This document shows positions 1-4,796 of a stretch of DNA of 6,331 nt, in pieces. Positions within the stretch are counted from its first letter, which is position 1; each line of letters opens with the position of its first letter. The stretch covers positions 1-6,331 of the forward strand of contig CAZBGL010000302.1 in assembly GCA_964491375.1 (NCBI GenBank). Direction: 5' to 3'. This stretch comes from CAZBGL01 sp964491375 (GTDB taxonomy: Bacteria > Desulfobacterota > Deferrisomatia > Deferrisomatales > Deferrisomataceae). A model generated the notes under the pieces. That model was not told the DNA's origin. It saw nothing but the letters and a program-made list of their open reading frames with translations, and searched no databases. The translations under genes and the position numbers were made by a program.

Positions 1-687
1 ACGGATGTCGGTGTGCTGACCGAACCGCACCCGTTGCCCGCGGAGCTCAAAGGTCCCGGAAAAGGGATCCAGGTTGGAGACCGGCCCGCGCAGCTCCACG
101 TCTTGCCCGGAGCAGGCACCGGCGCGGCATTCGATCCGCACGTACGTGGCCAGGATGCCCCCGCCGGGTCCCACCAAGCCGCTCACCTCGAGCACGTCCC
201 CTGACCGGATGTCCGAGGGGCCTCTGAGCCCCTCGAACCGCGTCTGCGGGGAAAACGCGACCCGGCGGCCGAGGATCGAGACGGTGCCCTCAACATCCAC
301 GTCGGCCGGCCCCTTCACCTCGCTCGCGTACTCCACCCGCTCGGCCCGGCCGGGGGTGTACCCCAGGGGCGTGGGGACGGCGCCCGGATCGTAGGCTCCC
401 TCCACCCGCACGACCATGCCGAGCTGGAGATCCCCCTCCGACCTTTCGAGCCCGTCCACGAGGACCACGGCTCCCGGCCCGAGCTCGAACTCGATGCCGT
501 TGACCACGATGCTGCCGAACGCGGTGATCGGCCCCTGGGCCACCACGGCCACGCTTCCGGTTCCGCCGATACCGCCTCCGGGCGGATCGCCCACCGACGC
601 GGTGGGCCCCTGCCCGCCGCACCCGGCGGCAAGGCCCAGAACCGAGAGCCCCACCAGGACCGCCCCTCTCCGCACGAATCGTTTCAT
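1..687 (-). CDS. DUF5666-type lipoprotein, C-terminus beyond the left edge
   Basis: Only the first 229 residues are in the window, and the frame stays open to base 1. The N-terminus is a lipoprotein signal: basic MKRFVRR, a hydrophobic core, and a lipobox-like LAAGC with Cys23 as the predicted lipidated residue. A Gly-rich linker (about 24-47) follows. Then come beta-rich repeats of the kind called DUF5666: about 52-100 (GPITAFGSIVVNGIEFEL), about 134-186 (GTVSILGRRVAF) and the start of a third at about 199. Each has a 'G.v...g.i.v.g' strand pair, then an 'l..Gd.v.V.G' segment, resembling small OB-like barrels. Cys187 and Cys192 lie between repeats two and three. The ATG at 687 is chosen because it overlaps the upstream stop (ATGA) and has an AGAGGA ribosome site about 7 bases before it. 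It should be an envelope-anchored protein. The function of the family is unknown, and no catalytic motif is visible. Confidence 0.85.
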   Translation of the reverse strand, partial: MKRFVRRGAVLVGLSVLGLAAGCGGQGPTASVGDPPGGGIGGTGSVAVVAQGPITAFGSIVVNGIEFELGPGAVVLVDGLERSEGDLQLGMVVRVEGAYDPGAVPTPLGYTPGRAERVEYASEVKGPADVDVEGTVSILGRRVAFSPQTRFEGLRGPSDIRSGDVLEVSGLVGPGGGILATYVRIECRAGACSGQDVELRGPVSNLDPFSGTFELRGQRVRFGQHTDIR

Positions 688-1514
688 CGCGATTCCTCTT
701 TTTCCTCCCCCTCGTCCGCTTCGTGCCAGTAGACCCCCAGGACCACCCGCTTGGTGGGGCCTCCGCGTCCCCCGGCCCGTTCGACCGTGGCCGCGAGCAC
801 CCGGTCCATGCGTTCGAGCAGGTGCTGGGCCTCCACCGCCGCGAAGTCCCGCACGCCGGGGAGCTCGCCTGCCGGAACGCCCCGGTACGCGACGCGGCGC
901 TGGAACCAGCGGTGCGGAGGGTCGGTCTGGAGGTTGTGGTCGATGGTCTCGATCAGGGCCGCGGCCTCGCTTCCCAGGAGGGCCAGCCGCTCCGGTTCGG
1001 ACGTGGCTCCCGAGGGCACGTAGGCGCGGGTGCGCAGACGGATGCGGCCGTCCGGCTCCCTTTCCACGGTGCCGGCCCCGAGGAGTTCGTCCAGAACGGC
1101 CCGGGGGGGCACGTCCCCGCCGTGGCGGGCCACGAGGTCGGAGAACGTGGGGCCCGGGCCGTCGAACAGCAGCCGGAGGGGCTGCCCGTGCGCGTCCCGG
1201 TACCGGCGCTCCCTCACCCAGGCCGACACGATCCGCGCGGCCCTGTGGAACCGGTCCACGTCCACGGCCTCGGCCGGGGGCGGCATGTTGCGGAGCCGGT
1301 GGACCTCCTTGCGGGACAGACCGGTGATCACGGAGATGCGCGACTGGGTCTGCCGCCTGCCCGGAAGCGCGAACTCCCGGGCGGCCACGTCCACGTAGGC
1401 CCACCGGGCCAGCTCCGAGAACACCGGATACGGCACCCCGTGGCGCAGGAGCACGCGCACCAGGGCGCGAAGGATCTGGAGGGCGGCGGACAGTAAGGCC
1501 CGGTTTCCGGGCAT
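684..1514 (-). CDS. DUF6502 family protein, putative HTH regulator
   Basis: A 276-residue cytoplasmic protein with no signal peptide. The N-terminal stretch 'ILRALVRVLLRHGVPYPVF' (about 14-32), the following 'AREFALPGRRQTQSRISV' and the late motif 'FQRRVAY' (204-210) match my recollection of DUF6502. Residues about 57-76 (SRISVITGLSRKEVHRLR) read as a helix-turn-helix. Residues about 122-165 (FSDLVARHGG... RAVLDELLGAGTVERE... GRIRLRTRAYV) resemble a second, winged-helix segment. The C-terminus is acidic (DEGEEKEESR). The start at 1514 is chosen because GGGAGGA lies 3 bases upstream and the family N-terminus begins here. The frame stays open to 2396, but the upstream part is low-complexity Arg/Pro/Gly translation of repeat DNA. 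The stop overlaps the next gene's start by 4 bases. The DNA-binding role is inferred from the HTH-like segments. The biological function is unknown. Confidence 0.85.
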   Translation of the reverse strand: MPGNRALLSAALQILRALVRVLLRHGVPYPVFSELARWAYVDVAAREFALPGRRQTQSRISVITGLSRKEVHRLRNMPPPAEAVDVDRFHRAARIVSAWVRERRYRDAHGQPLRLLFDGPGPTFSDLVARHGGDVPPRAVLDELLGAGTVEREPDGRIRLRTRAYVPSGATSEPERLALLGSEAAALIETIDHNLQTDPPHRWFQRRVAYRGVPAGELPGVRDFAAVEAQHLLERMDRVLAATVERAGGRGGPTKRVVLGVYWHEADEGEEKEESR

Positions 1515-1540
1515 GGGTCCTCCCGGGAGCACGGTGTATT

Positions 1541-1556
1541 TGGGAAAAATTTCCCA
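1541..1556. promoter_or_regulatory. Palindromic operator-like site over the -10 region
   Basis: A perfect inverted repeat with 7-base arms, TGGGAAA and TTTCCCA, separated by two bases (AA on the plus strand). It is AT-rich within otherwise GC-rich DNA. It covers the predicted -10 hexamer and start site of the DUF6502 operon, the position expected of a repressor operator. The gene it precedes encodes an HTH-like protein, so autoregulation is a reasonable inference. As an RNA hairpin it would have only a two-base loop, so a protein-binding DNA site is more likely than an RNA structure. Confidence 0.5.
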
Positions 1557-1576
1557 CAAACACCCTCCCCTGTCAA
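1548..1576 (-). promoter_or_regulatory. Predicted sigma70 promoter of the DUF6502-DUF5666 operon
   Basis: On the minus strand a perfect TTGACA (1571-1576) is followed, after exactly 17 bases, by GAAATT (1548-1553). This hexamer matches the TATAAT consensus at three of six positions. Transcription would start near 1541, leaving a leader of roughly 25-30 bases that contains the GGGAGGA ribosome site at 1518-1524. The -35 match and spacing are strong and the -10 is mediocre. A weak -10 is common where a regulator controls the promoter. Confidence 0.6.
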
Positions 1577-1671
1577 CCCGAAACATGCCGGCCCCGGGAA
1601 ACTCCGCCCATCCCGGCCCACTGTTAGGCCGCTTCGCGTCGGCCGGCAACGAACGGCGGATGGCCAACCGC

Positions 1672-1772
1672 TGCAGCCGGCAGCCCAGAGCTGTCATCGG
1701 GTTGGGAACCGGTGCGGTCCCCACTCCCTCGTGGGAGGGGGACAAGGGAAGGGGAAGTGGGCCGAAGGCCCA
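1672..1772. repeat. Degenerate heptamers and two hairpins at the left edge of the repeat region
   Basis: Three degenerate heptamers of the form GGCTGNN lie on the minus strand at 1672-1692, echoing a clearer array at 3878-3912. CTCCC-TCGT-GGGAG (1724-1737) is flanked by four C and four G with one bulged A (1719-1741). A perfect hairpin TGGGCC-GAA-GGCCCA follows at 1758-1772. Neither hairpin is followed by a T-run on either strand, so they do not look like intrinsic terminators. They resemble the short palindromes that accompany dispersed intergenic repeats. Confidence 0.45.
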
Positions 1773-1834
1773 AGAGCGTTCGAGCCTTCCAGCCTCTTCC
1801 GACGCCAGGGGTCCGGGGGCCGCGGATCCGGAGA

Positions 1835-1920
1835 CCGCGGCGAGGTTGCATACGGCGGGTTCGCACCCGCCCGAGCCCGGGGGGTCCTCCCGGTGTGGGA
1901 AGGTCGGAACTCGCCCGGGC
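1835..1920 (-). repeat. Dispersed repeat B, copy 1
   Basis: On the minus strand this stretch aligns with 3530-3623 on the plus strand. The best core is 1835-1893: CGGGAGG, then CTCGGGCGGG, GCGAAC, then ATGCAACCTCGCCGCGG. This copy contains a perfect 7-base-arm hairpin, GGCGGGT-GCGA-ACCCGCC when read on the minus strand (1854-1871). Similarity beyond 1893 is weaker, so that boundary is approximate. Confidence 0.65.
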
Positions 1921-2141
1921 CCACGCCCTTCGGCTTCGCAAAGGAACGGCCCGAGCGTTCGGGGTGCCCGGACGCGGTGGCCGGTGGGTGCCGCTCGGAG
2001 GGGTTGGGCAGGGAAGAACGGGCTGGTGCCGCTCGTTGAGGACGGTGCCGGCGTGGGGCCCTGGCCCGGTAGCGTGGGGGTGGGGTGCTGCCCCCGTGCA
2101 CTCGGTCCGGGTTCCGTGCCTTTGCTGCGCCTCGGGGGTGG

Positions 2142-2172
2142 CCCGGGCGGGAGACGGTGTGGTCCGCCCGGG
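2142..2172. repeat. 9-bp inverted repeat at the edge of element A copy 1
   Basis: CCCGGGCGG at 2142-2150 and CCGCCCGGG at 2164-2172 form a perfect inverted repeat with a 13-base loop. The right arm is the first part of element A copy 1. The second direct copy does not have this upstream arm, so the inverted repeat is particular to copy 1. Confidence 0.45.
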
Positions 2173-2299
2173 GGCCCGTTTCCGCTCCGGGGCCACGGCC
2201 CCGACGGGGTTGATGGGAGACGGTTGTGCCGCTCGCGGGCGCGGTGGGCGGGCTCGGGAGGCGGACGGCATTCGGCCTTCCGGCCGCGTGCGCGACTCC
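2164..2299 (+). repeat. Dispersed repeat A, copy 1
   Basis: This element repeats at 2364-2498 in the same orientation and at 3707-3839 inverted. Copies 1 and 2 align without a gap over 118 bases at an offset of exactly 200. By hand count about 99 of 118 positions are identical, including 68 of the first 74. Conserved landmarks in order are CCGCCCGGGGGCCCGTTTCC, GGGGCCACGGCC, GTGCCGCTCGC, GCTCGGGAGGCG, GGCCTTCCGGCC and GCG-CTCC at the right end. CGGGGCC-AC-GGCCCCG (2188-2203) is a perfect palindrome. No coding potential is apparent, since conservation does not follow any frame. It is probably a non-autonomous intergenic repeat. Confidence 0.8.
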
Positions 2300-2363
2300 A
2301 AGCCCCTGGCGGTATGGGAACCGGCCTGTGTGTGGTATCCGAAGGCGGTGGAGTCGGTGGCTG
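2300..2363. other. Unique spacer between element A copies 1 and 2
   Basis: Sixty-four bases separate the two direct copies, so the arrangement is unit-spacer-unit rather than true tandem duplication. I see no gene, promoter or palindrome of note in it. Confidence 0.4.
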
Positions 2364-2498
2364 CCGCCCGGGGGCCCGTTTCCGCTTCGGGGCCACGGCC
2401 TCGGTGGGGTTGCTGGGAGGCGGTTGTGCCGCTCGCGTGCACGATCGGTGTGCTCGGGAGGCGACCGTCGCCTGGCCTTCCGGCCCCTGCGCGGCTCC
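2364..2498 (+). repeat. Dispersed repeat A, copy 2
   Basis: Second direct copy of element A, closest to copy 1 in its left half. The internal palindrome becomes CGGGGCC-AC-GGCCTCG; the one change still allows a G-U pair. GGCCTTCCGGCC is retained. One base is missing relative to copy 1 near 2482-2486. Copy 2 also aligns with the inverted copy 3 over its whole length. Confidence 0.8.
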
Positions 2499-2693
2499 GG
2501 GCCCCGGGCGGCGTCGCCACGAGTTCCGTTGCGACCGTGGCGATCGTTGCGCGAGACGAAAGGGCGCCCGTTGCGCCGCGGCGAACGAGCGAGGAACCCA
2601 GGGGGCGACGGGTTTGAGGCCCCGTGGGGAGGGGGCTGACGGGTGAAGCGGACGGCCTGCGGCAAACCTCAGGCAACCGCTGGCCGACGGCCC
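2499..2693. other. Non-coding tail downstream of the thioredoxin gene
   Basis: These 195 bases lie just past the thioredoxin stop. I find no gene. GGCC-GAC-GGCC (2682-2692) is a short palindrome immediately after the stop, but there is no T-run, so it is not a convincing intrinsic terminator. The short motif CGTTGCG recurs three times between about 2527 and 2576 without a clear structure. Confidence 0.4.
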
Positions 2694-3314
2694 TCAACGC
2701 CCTGGCGTACCCAGAAGAGCCCGGATCTCGGCTTCCAAGGCACCCGGCTCCACCCGTCCCTGGTGGCTCCACCGAATGGTTCCGTCCGGGTCCACGAGGA
2801 ACAGGGCCGGGGTTCCCGTGACCCCGTACGCCCTCGCGAACACGAAGTCCTGGCCCTCCCGTTCGTCCATGGCCACGGGGAACGGAAGCTCTTCCTGCGC
2901 CGCGTAGCGCTCCACCGCACGGGCCAGCTCCGGCCCGTCCACGTTGACGGAGACCACCTCCAGCCCCCGGGGACTGTACCGCCTGGCCAGGGCGGCGAAA
3001 TACGGCATCTCTTCACGGCAGGGAGGGCAGAAGAGCGACCAGAAGAGCACCAGGGCGGGCTTTCCCCCTTCCCCCGGCGAAAAGATCACGGGCTCGCCGC
3101 CCGGGCCGGAGAGCGCGAACGGCTCGGCCCGGGCGCCCGGGGCCAGGGGTCCGCCCTGAGAAGGCACCCCGCTCCCCTGGGGGCAGGGAACCTCCTGGCC
3201 CGGAGCGCACTCCTCCTGGGGAAGGAGGGACGGGGCTGGGTTCTCCGCCCCGGCCGCCCGGGCTCCCGAGACCACGAGCACGCACGCGACGAGCGCGAAA
3301 AGGACCCGCACCAT
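2694..3314 (-). CDS. Secreted TlpA/ResA/CcmG-like thioredoxin
   Basis: A 206-residue exported thiol-disulfide oxidoreductase. Residues 1-23 are a signal peptide (hydrophobic VLFALVACVLVVSG, then ARAAGA at the likely cleavage site). A Pro/Gly-rich linker follows with an unusual extra pair, Cys36 and Cys44. The thioredoxin fold begins near 63. The active site is Cys96-Pro-Pro-Cys99 in FWSLFCPPCREEMPYF. The cis-proline motif is GTPALFLVD (Thr168-Pro169), and the VSVNVD strand and DPDGTI turn are typical of TlpA/AhpC-TSA redoxins. Phe95 replaces the usual Trp before the first active Cys. The ATG at 3314 is preceded by GGGGAGGAG 7 bases upstream and starts the signal peptide; the open frame to 3437 adds nothing family-like. 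The nearby ccm operon makes reduction of apocytochrome c or heme-handling cysteines (a CcmG/ResA role) plausible. This is inferred: the gene is separated from the operon by repeat DNA. Confidence 0.88.
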   Translation of the reverse strand: MVRVLFALVACVLVVSGARAAGAENPAPSLLPQEECAPGQEVPCPQGSGVPSQGGPLAPGARAEPFALSGPGGEPVIFSPGEGGKPALVLFWSLFCPPCREEMPYFAALARRYSPRGLEVVSVNVDGPELARAVERYAAQEELPFPVAMDEREGQDFVFARAYGVTGTPALFLVDPDGTIRWSHQGRVEPGALEAEIRALLGTPGR

Positions 3315-3391
3315 GGCTCGACTCCTCCCCGGGAACTGCCCGCTGAACGCAGGACCGCCAGGAACCAGAAGGCTCGACGACCCTGTGATTT

Positions 3392-3420
3392 CGTATTGCT
3401 GCCCCAATGGAGGCGGCCAA
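3392..3420 (-). promoter_or_regulatory. Weak candidate promoter of the thioredoxin gene
   Basis: On the minus strand TTGGCC (3415-3420; four of six to TTGACA) and AATACG (3392-3397; three of six to TATAAT) are separated by 17 bases. They lie about 80-105 bases upstream of the thioredoxin ATG. The match is poor, but this is the most AT-rich patch in the stretch, and a gene isolated from its neighbours needs a promoter nearby. Confidence 0.25.
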
Positions 3421-3428
3421 CAGCTTCC

Positions 3429-3458
3429 GGTTTCCAAGTAACTTCTCGCTCGGAAACC
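3429..3458. promoter_or_regulatory. 7-bp inverted repeat upstream of the thioredoxin gene
   Basis: GGTTTCC (3429-3435) and GGAAACC (3452-3458) are perfect inverted arms with 16 bases between them, so the arm centres are 23 bases (about two helix turns) apart. The site lies just upstream of the candidate -35. This spacing suits a dimeric regulator binding one face of the DNA, but nothing here identifies such a regulator. Confidence 0.35.
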
Positions 3459-3491
3459 TCGGGGCTGCGGTGGCGCCTGCGGTGCAACCCT

Positions 3492-3513
3492 CTCGGATTT
3501 CTACCGATCCGAG
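3492..3513. repeat. CTCGGAT/ATCCGAG hairpin
   Basis: Perfect 7-base arms CTCGGAT (3492-3498) and ATCCGAG (3507-3513) with an 8-base loop. No T-run follows on either strand, so it is not an intrinsic terminator. It sits at the edge of the right-hand repeat block. Confidence 0.4.
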
Positions 3514-3529
3514 CCGACCGCTCCACGCC

Positions 3530-3623
3530 GGCCCGGGGACCCGTGGCCTTCCGTCACATGTTTCGCCCGGGAGGGCCCCTGGCTCGGGCGGGCGCGAACG
3601 CGCAGCATGCAACCTCGCCGCGG
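3530..3623 (+). repeat. Dispersed repeat B, copy 2
   Basis: Aligns with the minus strand of 1835-1920. The core is 3567-3623: CCGGGAGG, CCCCTGG, CTCGGGCGGGCGCGAACG, then ATGCAACCTCGCCGCGG. The hairpin of copy 1 has drifted here (GGCGGGC-GCGA-ACGCGCA) but offers the alternative palindrome GCGCG-AA-CGCGC. The left limit is approximate, since only patchy similarity extends to about 3530. Confidence 0.65.
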
Positions 3624-3706
3624 CAACCCGCCCCTCGGAAACGCCCGGCGAGCATCCTCGGGGCACGCCTCTGCCGCCCGCAAACCCGAGGGCCGCGGCG
3701 ACTGTC

Positions 3707-3839
3707 GGAGCCGCGCAGGGGTTGGGAGGCCAGACGCCGTCGCCTCCCGAGCCCACCGGCCGTGCGTGCGAGCGGCACGATGGCTTCCCAGCAGCACCGC
3801 CGAGGCCGTGACCCCAAGCGGAGGCGAGCCCCGGGCGAG
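3707..3839 (-). repeat. Dispersed repeat A, copy 3 (inverted)
   Basis: Read on the minus strand, this stretch carries every landmark of element A in order: GCCCGGGG, CCGCTT, GGGGTCACGGCCTCGG, GCTGGGA, GTGCCGCTCGC, GGTGGGCTCGGGAGGCGAC, TGGCCT and CCCCTGCGCGGCTCC. It is the most diverged copy and clearly closer to copy 2. The hairpin remains pairable through G-U pairs (TGGGGTC against GGCCTCG). It lies across the thioredoxin gene from copies 1 and 2 and in the opposite orientation. Confidence 0.75.
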
Positions 3840-3877
3840 ATGGATGGCCAGCACGCCAGAAGGCTCCTGGGCCTGTC

Positions 3878-3912
3878 GGCTGAAGGCTAACAGCTTTCGG
3901 CTAACGGCTGGT
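3878..3912 (+). repeat. Degenerate heptamer tandem repeat
   Basis: Five consecutive 7-base units: GGCTGAA, GGCTAAC, AGCTTTC, GGCTAAC and GGCTGGT. The second and fourth are identical, and the consensus is about GGCTRAC. The array abuts a GGCCC-TTC-GGGCC hairpin at 3912-3924. Heptamer arrays of this kind can expand or contract by replication slippage. Confidence 0.55.
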
Positions 3913-3952
3913 GGCCCTTCGGGCCGGGTCGCGGCTGGAAAGCCGCTCCCAC
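3912..3952. repeat. REP-like palindromic element
   Basis: Two adjacent hairpins: GGCCC-TTC-GGGCC (3912-3924) and GCGGCT-GGAA-AGCCGC (3931-3946), the latter framed by GTC on the left and TCCCAC on the right. On the minus strand the second reads GTGGGAGCGGCTTTCCAGCC, which strongly resembles extragenic palindromes (GGAGCGGCTT...AGCCGCGA) common in GC-rich proteobacteria. Lying about 100-140 bases after the TPR gene stop, it could stabilise the 3' end of the ccm transcript. No RAYT transposase gene is in the window. Confidence 0.6.
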
Positions 3953-4054
3953 ATCGCTGTGGCGAACGACGACCCAGCTACCCTCTGCCCGCCGCCAGCC
4001 GTGTGCGTGACCGACACCCGTCGCCGGACGTATTATCCCGGTTCGGCGTCCCCG
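3953..4054. other. Intergenic DNA after the ccm operon
   Basis: A stretch of 102 bases between the REP-like element and the stop of the TPR gene. I see no gene and no hairpin with a T-run, so there is no visible intrinsic terminator for the operon. Confidence 0.4.
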
Positions 4055-4648
4055 TCAATTCCCCGACTGCCCAGGGGTGTTTCGGCCGAGCTCCGCCTCG
4101 ATCTTGGCGATCTCACGCTCCGCCATCTCGGCCAGACGGGGGTCCGGGTTGCGACCCAGCACCTCCCGGAAGATCTCCAGAGCCTTTTCGGGGTTCCCCT
4201 TGTTGTAACGGTAGATCAACCCCATGTGCACCAGCGCCCCCAGCCGGTCGGGGGCGACCTCCACCACCCGGGCGAACTTGGCCAGGGCCTCGTCGTAACG
4301 CCCGAACCTCTGGTAGAGCGAGCCCAGGTCGCTCAACACGTGTACGTCGTCGGGCGCCAGTTTCTCGGCCCGTTGGAACACCTGGAGGGCCTGCCGGGGC
4401 TGTCCCAGGTCCAGGTACACGTCCCCCAGCGCCACCAGGGTTCGCAGGTCCCCGGGGTTGGCCCGGACGGCCTCCTCGAGCCGGGCGGCCCGCTCGCGCA
4501 GGCGCTGAACCTGATCCTGCACGTGCCTCTCGCGGCCCTTGGGGCCGCCGCTTCCGAGCTGGTAGGCGGTCATCAGGAGGGCGGTCACGGCCATCAGCCC
4601 GAAAAACGCCAAGGCCACGGCCTCTCTGCGGGACTGGACCGCTCCCAT
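4055..4648 (-). CDS. Membrane-anchored TPR protein of the ccm operon
   Basis: A 197-residue protein. A short N-terminal basic segment precedes one transmembrane helix at about 9-29 (EAVALAFFGLMAVTALLMTAY). Then comes a charged coiled-coil-like stretch (about 38-62, RERHVQDQVQRLRERAARLEEAV) and three tetratricopeptide repeats at about 66-99, 100-133 and 134-168, with the usual A/G/L/Y and Pro pattern (GDVYLDLGQPRQALQVFQRA; GSLYQRFGRYDEALAKFARV; GLIYRYNKGNPEKALEIFREV). The TPR part probably faces the periplasm. The ATG at 4648 is preferred over the open frame to 4735: it lies one base after the ccmD stop and has GGAGGAGGA 5 bases upstream. TPR proteins such as CcmI/CycH bind apocytochrome c in System I, so an apocytochrome chaperone role is plausible. 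The protein is much shorter than CcmI and lacks its two-helix N-terminal domain, so I assign no symbol. Confidence 0.85.
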   Translation of the reverse strand: MGAVQSRREAVALAFFGLMAVTALLMTAYQLGSGGPKGRERHVQDQVQRLRERAARLEEAVRANPGDLRTLVALGDVYLDLGQPRQALQVFQRAEKLAPDDVHVLSDLGSLYQRFGRYDEALAKFARVVEVAPDRLGALVHMGLIYRYNKGNPEKALEIFREVLGRNPDPRLAEMAEREIAKIEAELGRNTPGQSGN

Positions 4649-4649
4649 C

Positions 4650-4796
4650 TCAGTCCTCCTCCCGGCCGAGCCGGTCTTCCAGGGCCCGGAGCTCCCTCTC
4701 CAGGCGCTGTTGTCTCCTGGACAGGGCGGTGACATAGGCGGCCAATCCCGCCCACGCGGCCATGTAGGCCAATGCTGCGTACGTCCATCCGCTCAT
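4650..4796 (-). CDS. ccmD: CcmD-like small membrane protein
   Basis: Forty-eight residues: MSGWTYAALAYMAAWAGLAA, then YVTALSRRQQRL and a highly charged tail ending in REED. One transmembrane helix (about 5-25) carries aromatic residues near its start, and a cytoplasmic Arg/Glu-rich amphipathic helix follows. This is the size and shape of CcmD, which joins CcmABC and is needed to release holo-CcmE. CcmD sequences are poorly conserved, so the call rests mainly on topology and on position directly after ccmC. The ATG overlaps the ccmC stop as ATGA (4793-4796). GGAGGA at 4806-4811 lies 9 bases upstream, inside ccmC. Confidence 0.8.
   Translation of the reverse strand: MSGWTYAALAYMAAWAGLAAYVTALSRRQQRLERELRALEDRLGREED

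Noticed and set aside
1719..1772. Intrinsic terminators for the flanking genes
   Set aside because: The hairpins are real but have no T-run on either strand, and no gene ends near enough for them to serve.
1854..1871. A tRNA T-arm-like GGCGGGTTCGCACCCGCC
   Set aside because: Position 58 would be C rather than A, and there is no acceptor stem, D-arm or anticodon arm around it. The same stretch belongs to repeat B.
1980..2060. A possible fourth, heavily decayed copy of element A
   Set aside because: Only short patches match (GGGGTTGGGCAGGGA, GGTGCCGCTCG) and they need several gaps. This is not distinguishable from compositional similarity by eye.
1515..2396. Upstream extension of the DUF6502 frame to a 570-residue protein
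   Set aside because: The added residues are Arg/Pro/Gly-rich translation of repeat DNA and contain no domain. A ribosome site and promoter lie just before the start at 1514.
2164..2498. Possible CRISPR-like repeat-spacer pattern
   Set aside because: The units are about 135 bp, diverged and only two in direct orientation, with one 64-base spacer.
1513..2646. Long plus-strand and minus-strand frames across the repeat region
   Set aside because: Several overlapping frames stay open on both strands because stop codons are rare at this GC. Conservation between repeat copies does not follow any reading frame.
3315..3437. Extension of the thioredoxin to a 247-residue protein
   Set aside because: A strong ribosome site precedes the ATG at 3314, and the signal peptide begins there; the extension would bury it.
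4649..4735. Extension of the TPR protein to 226 residues
   Set aside because: It would overlap most of ccmD, and the ATG at 4648 has an excellent ribosome site.
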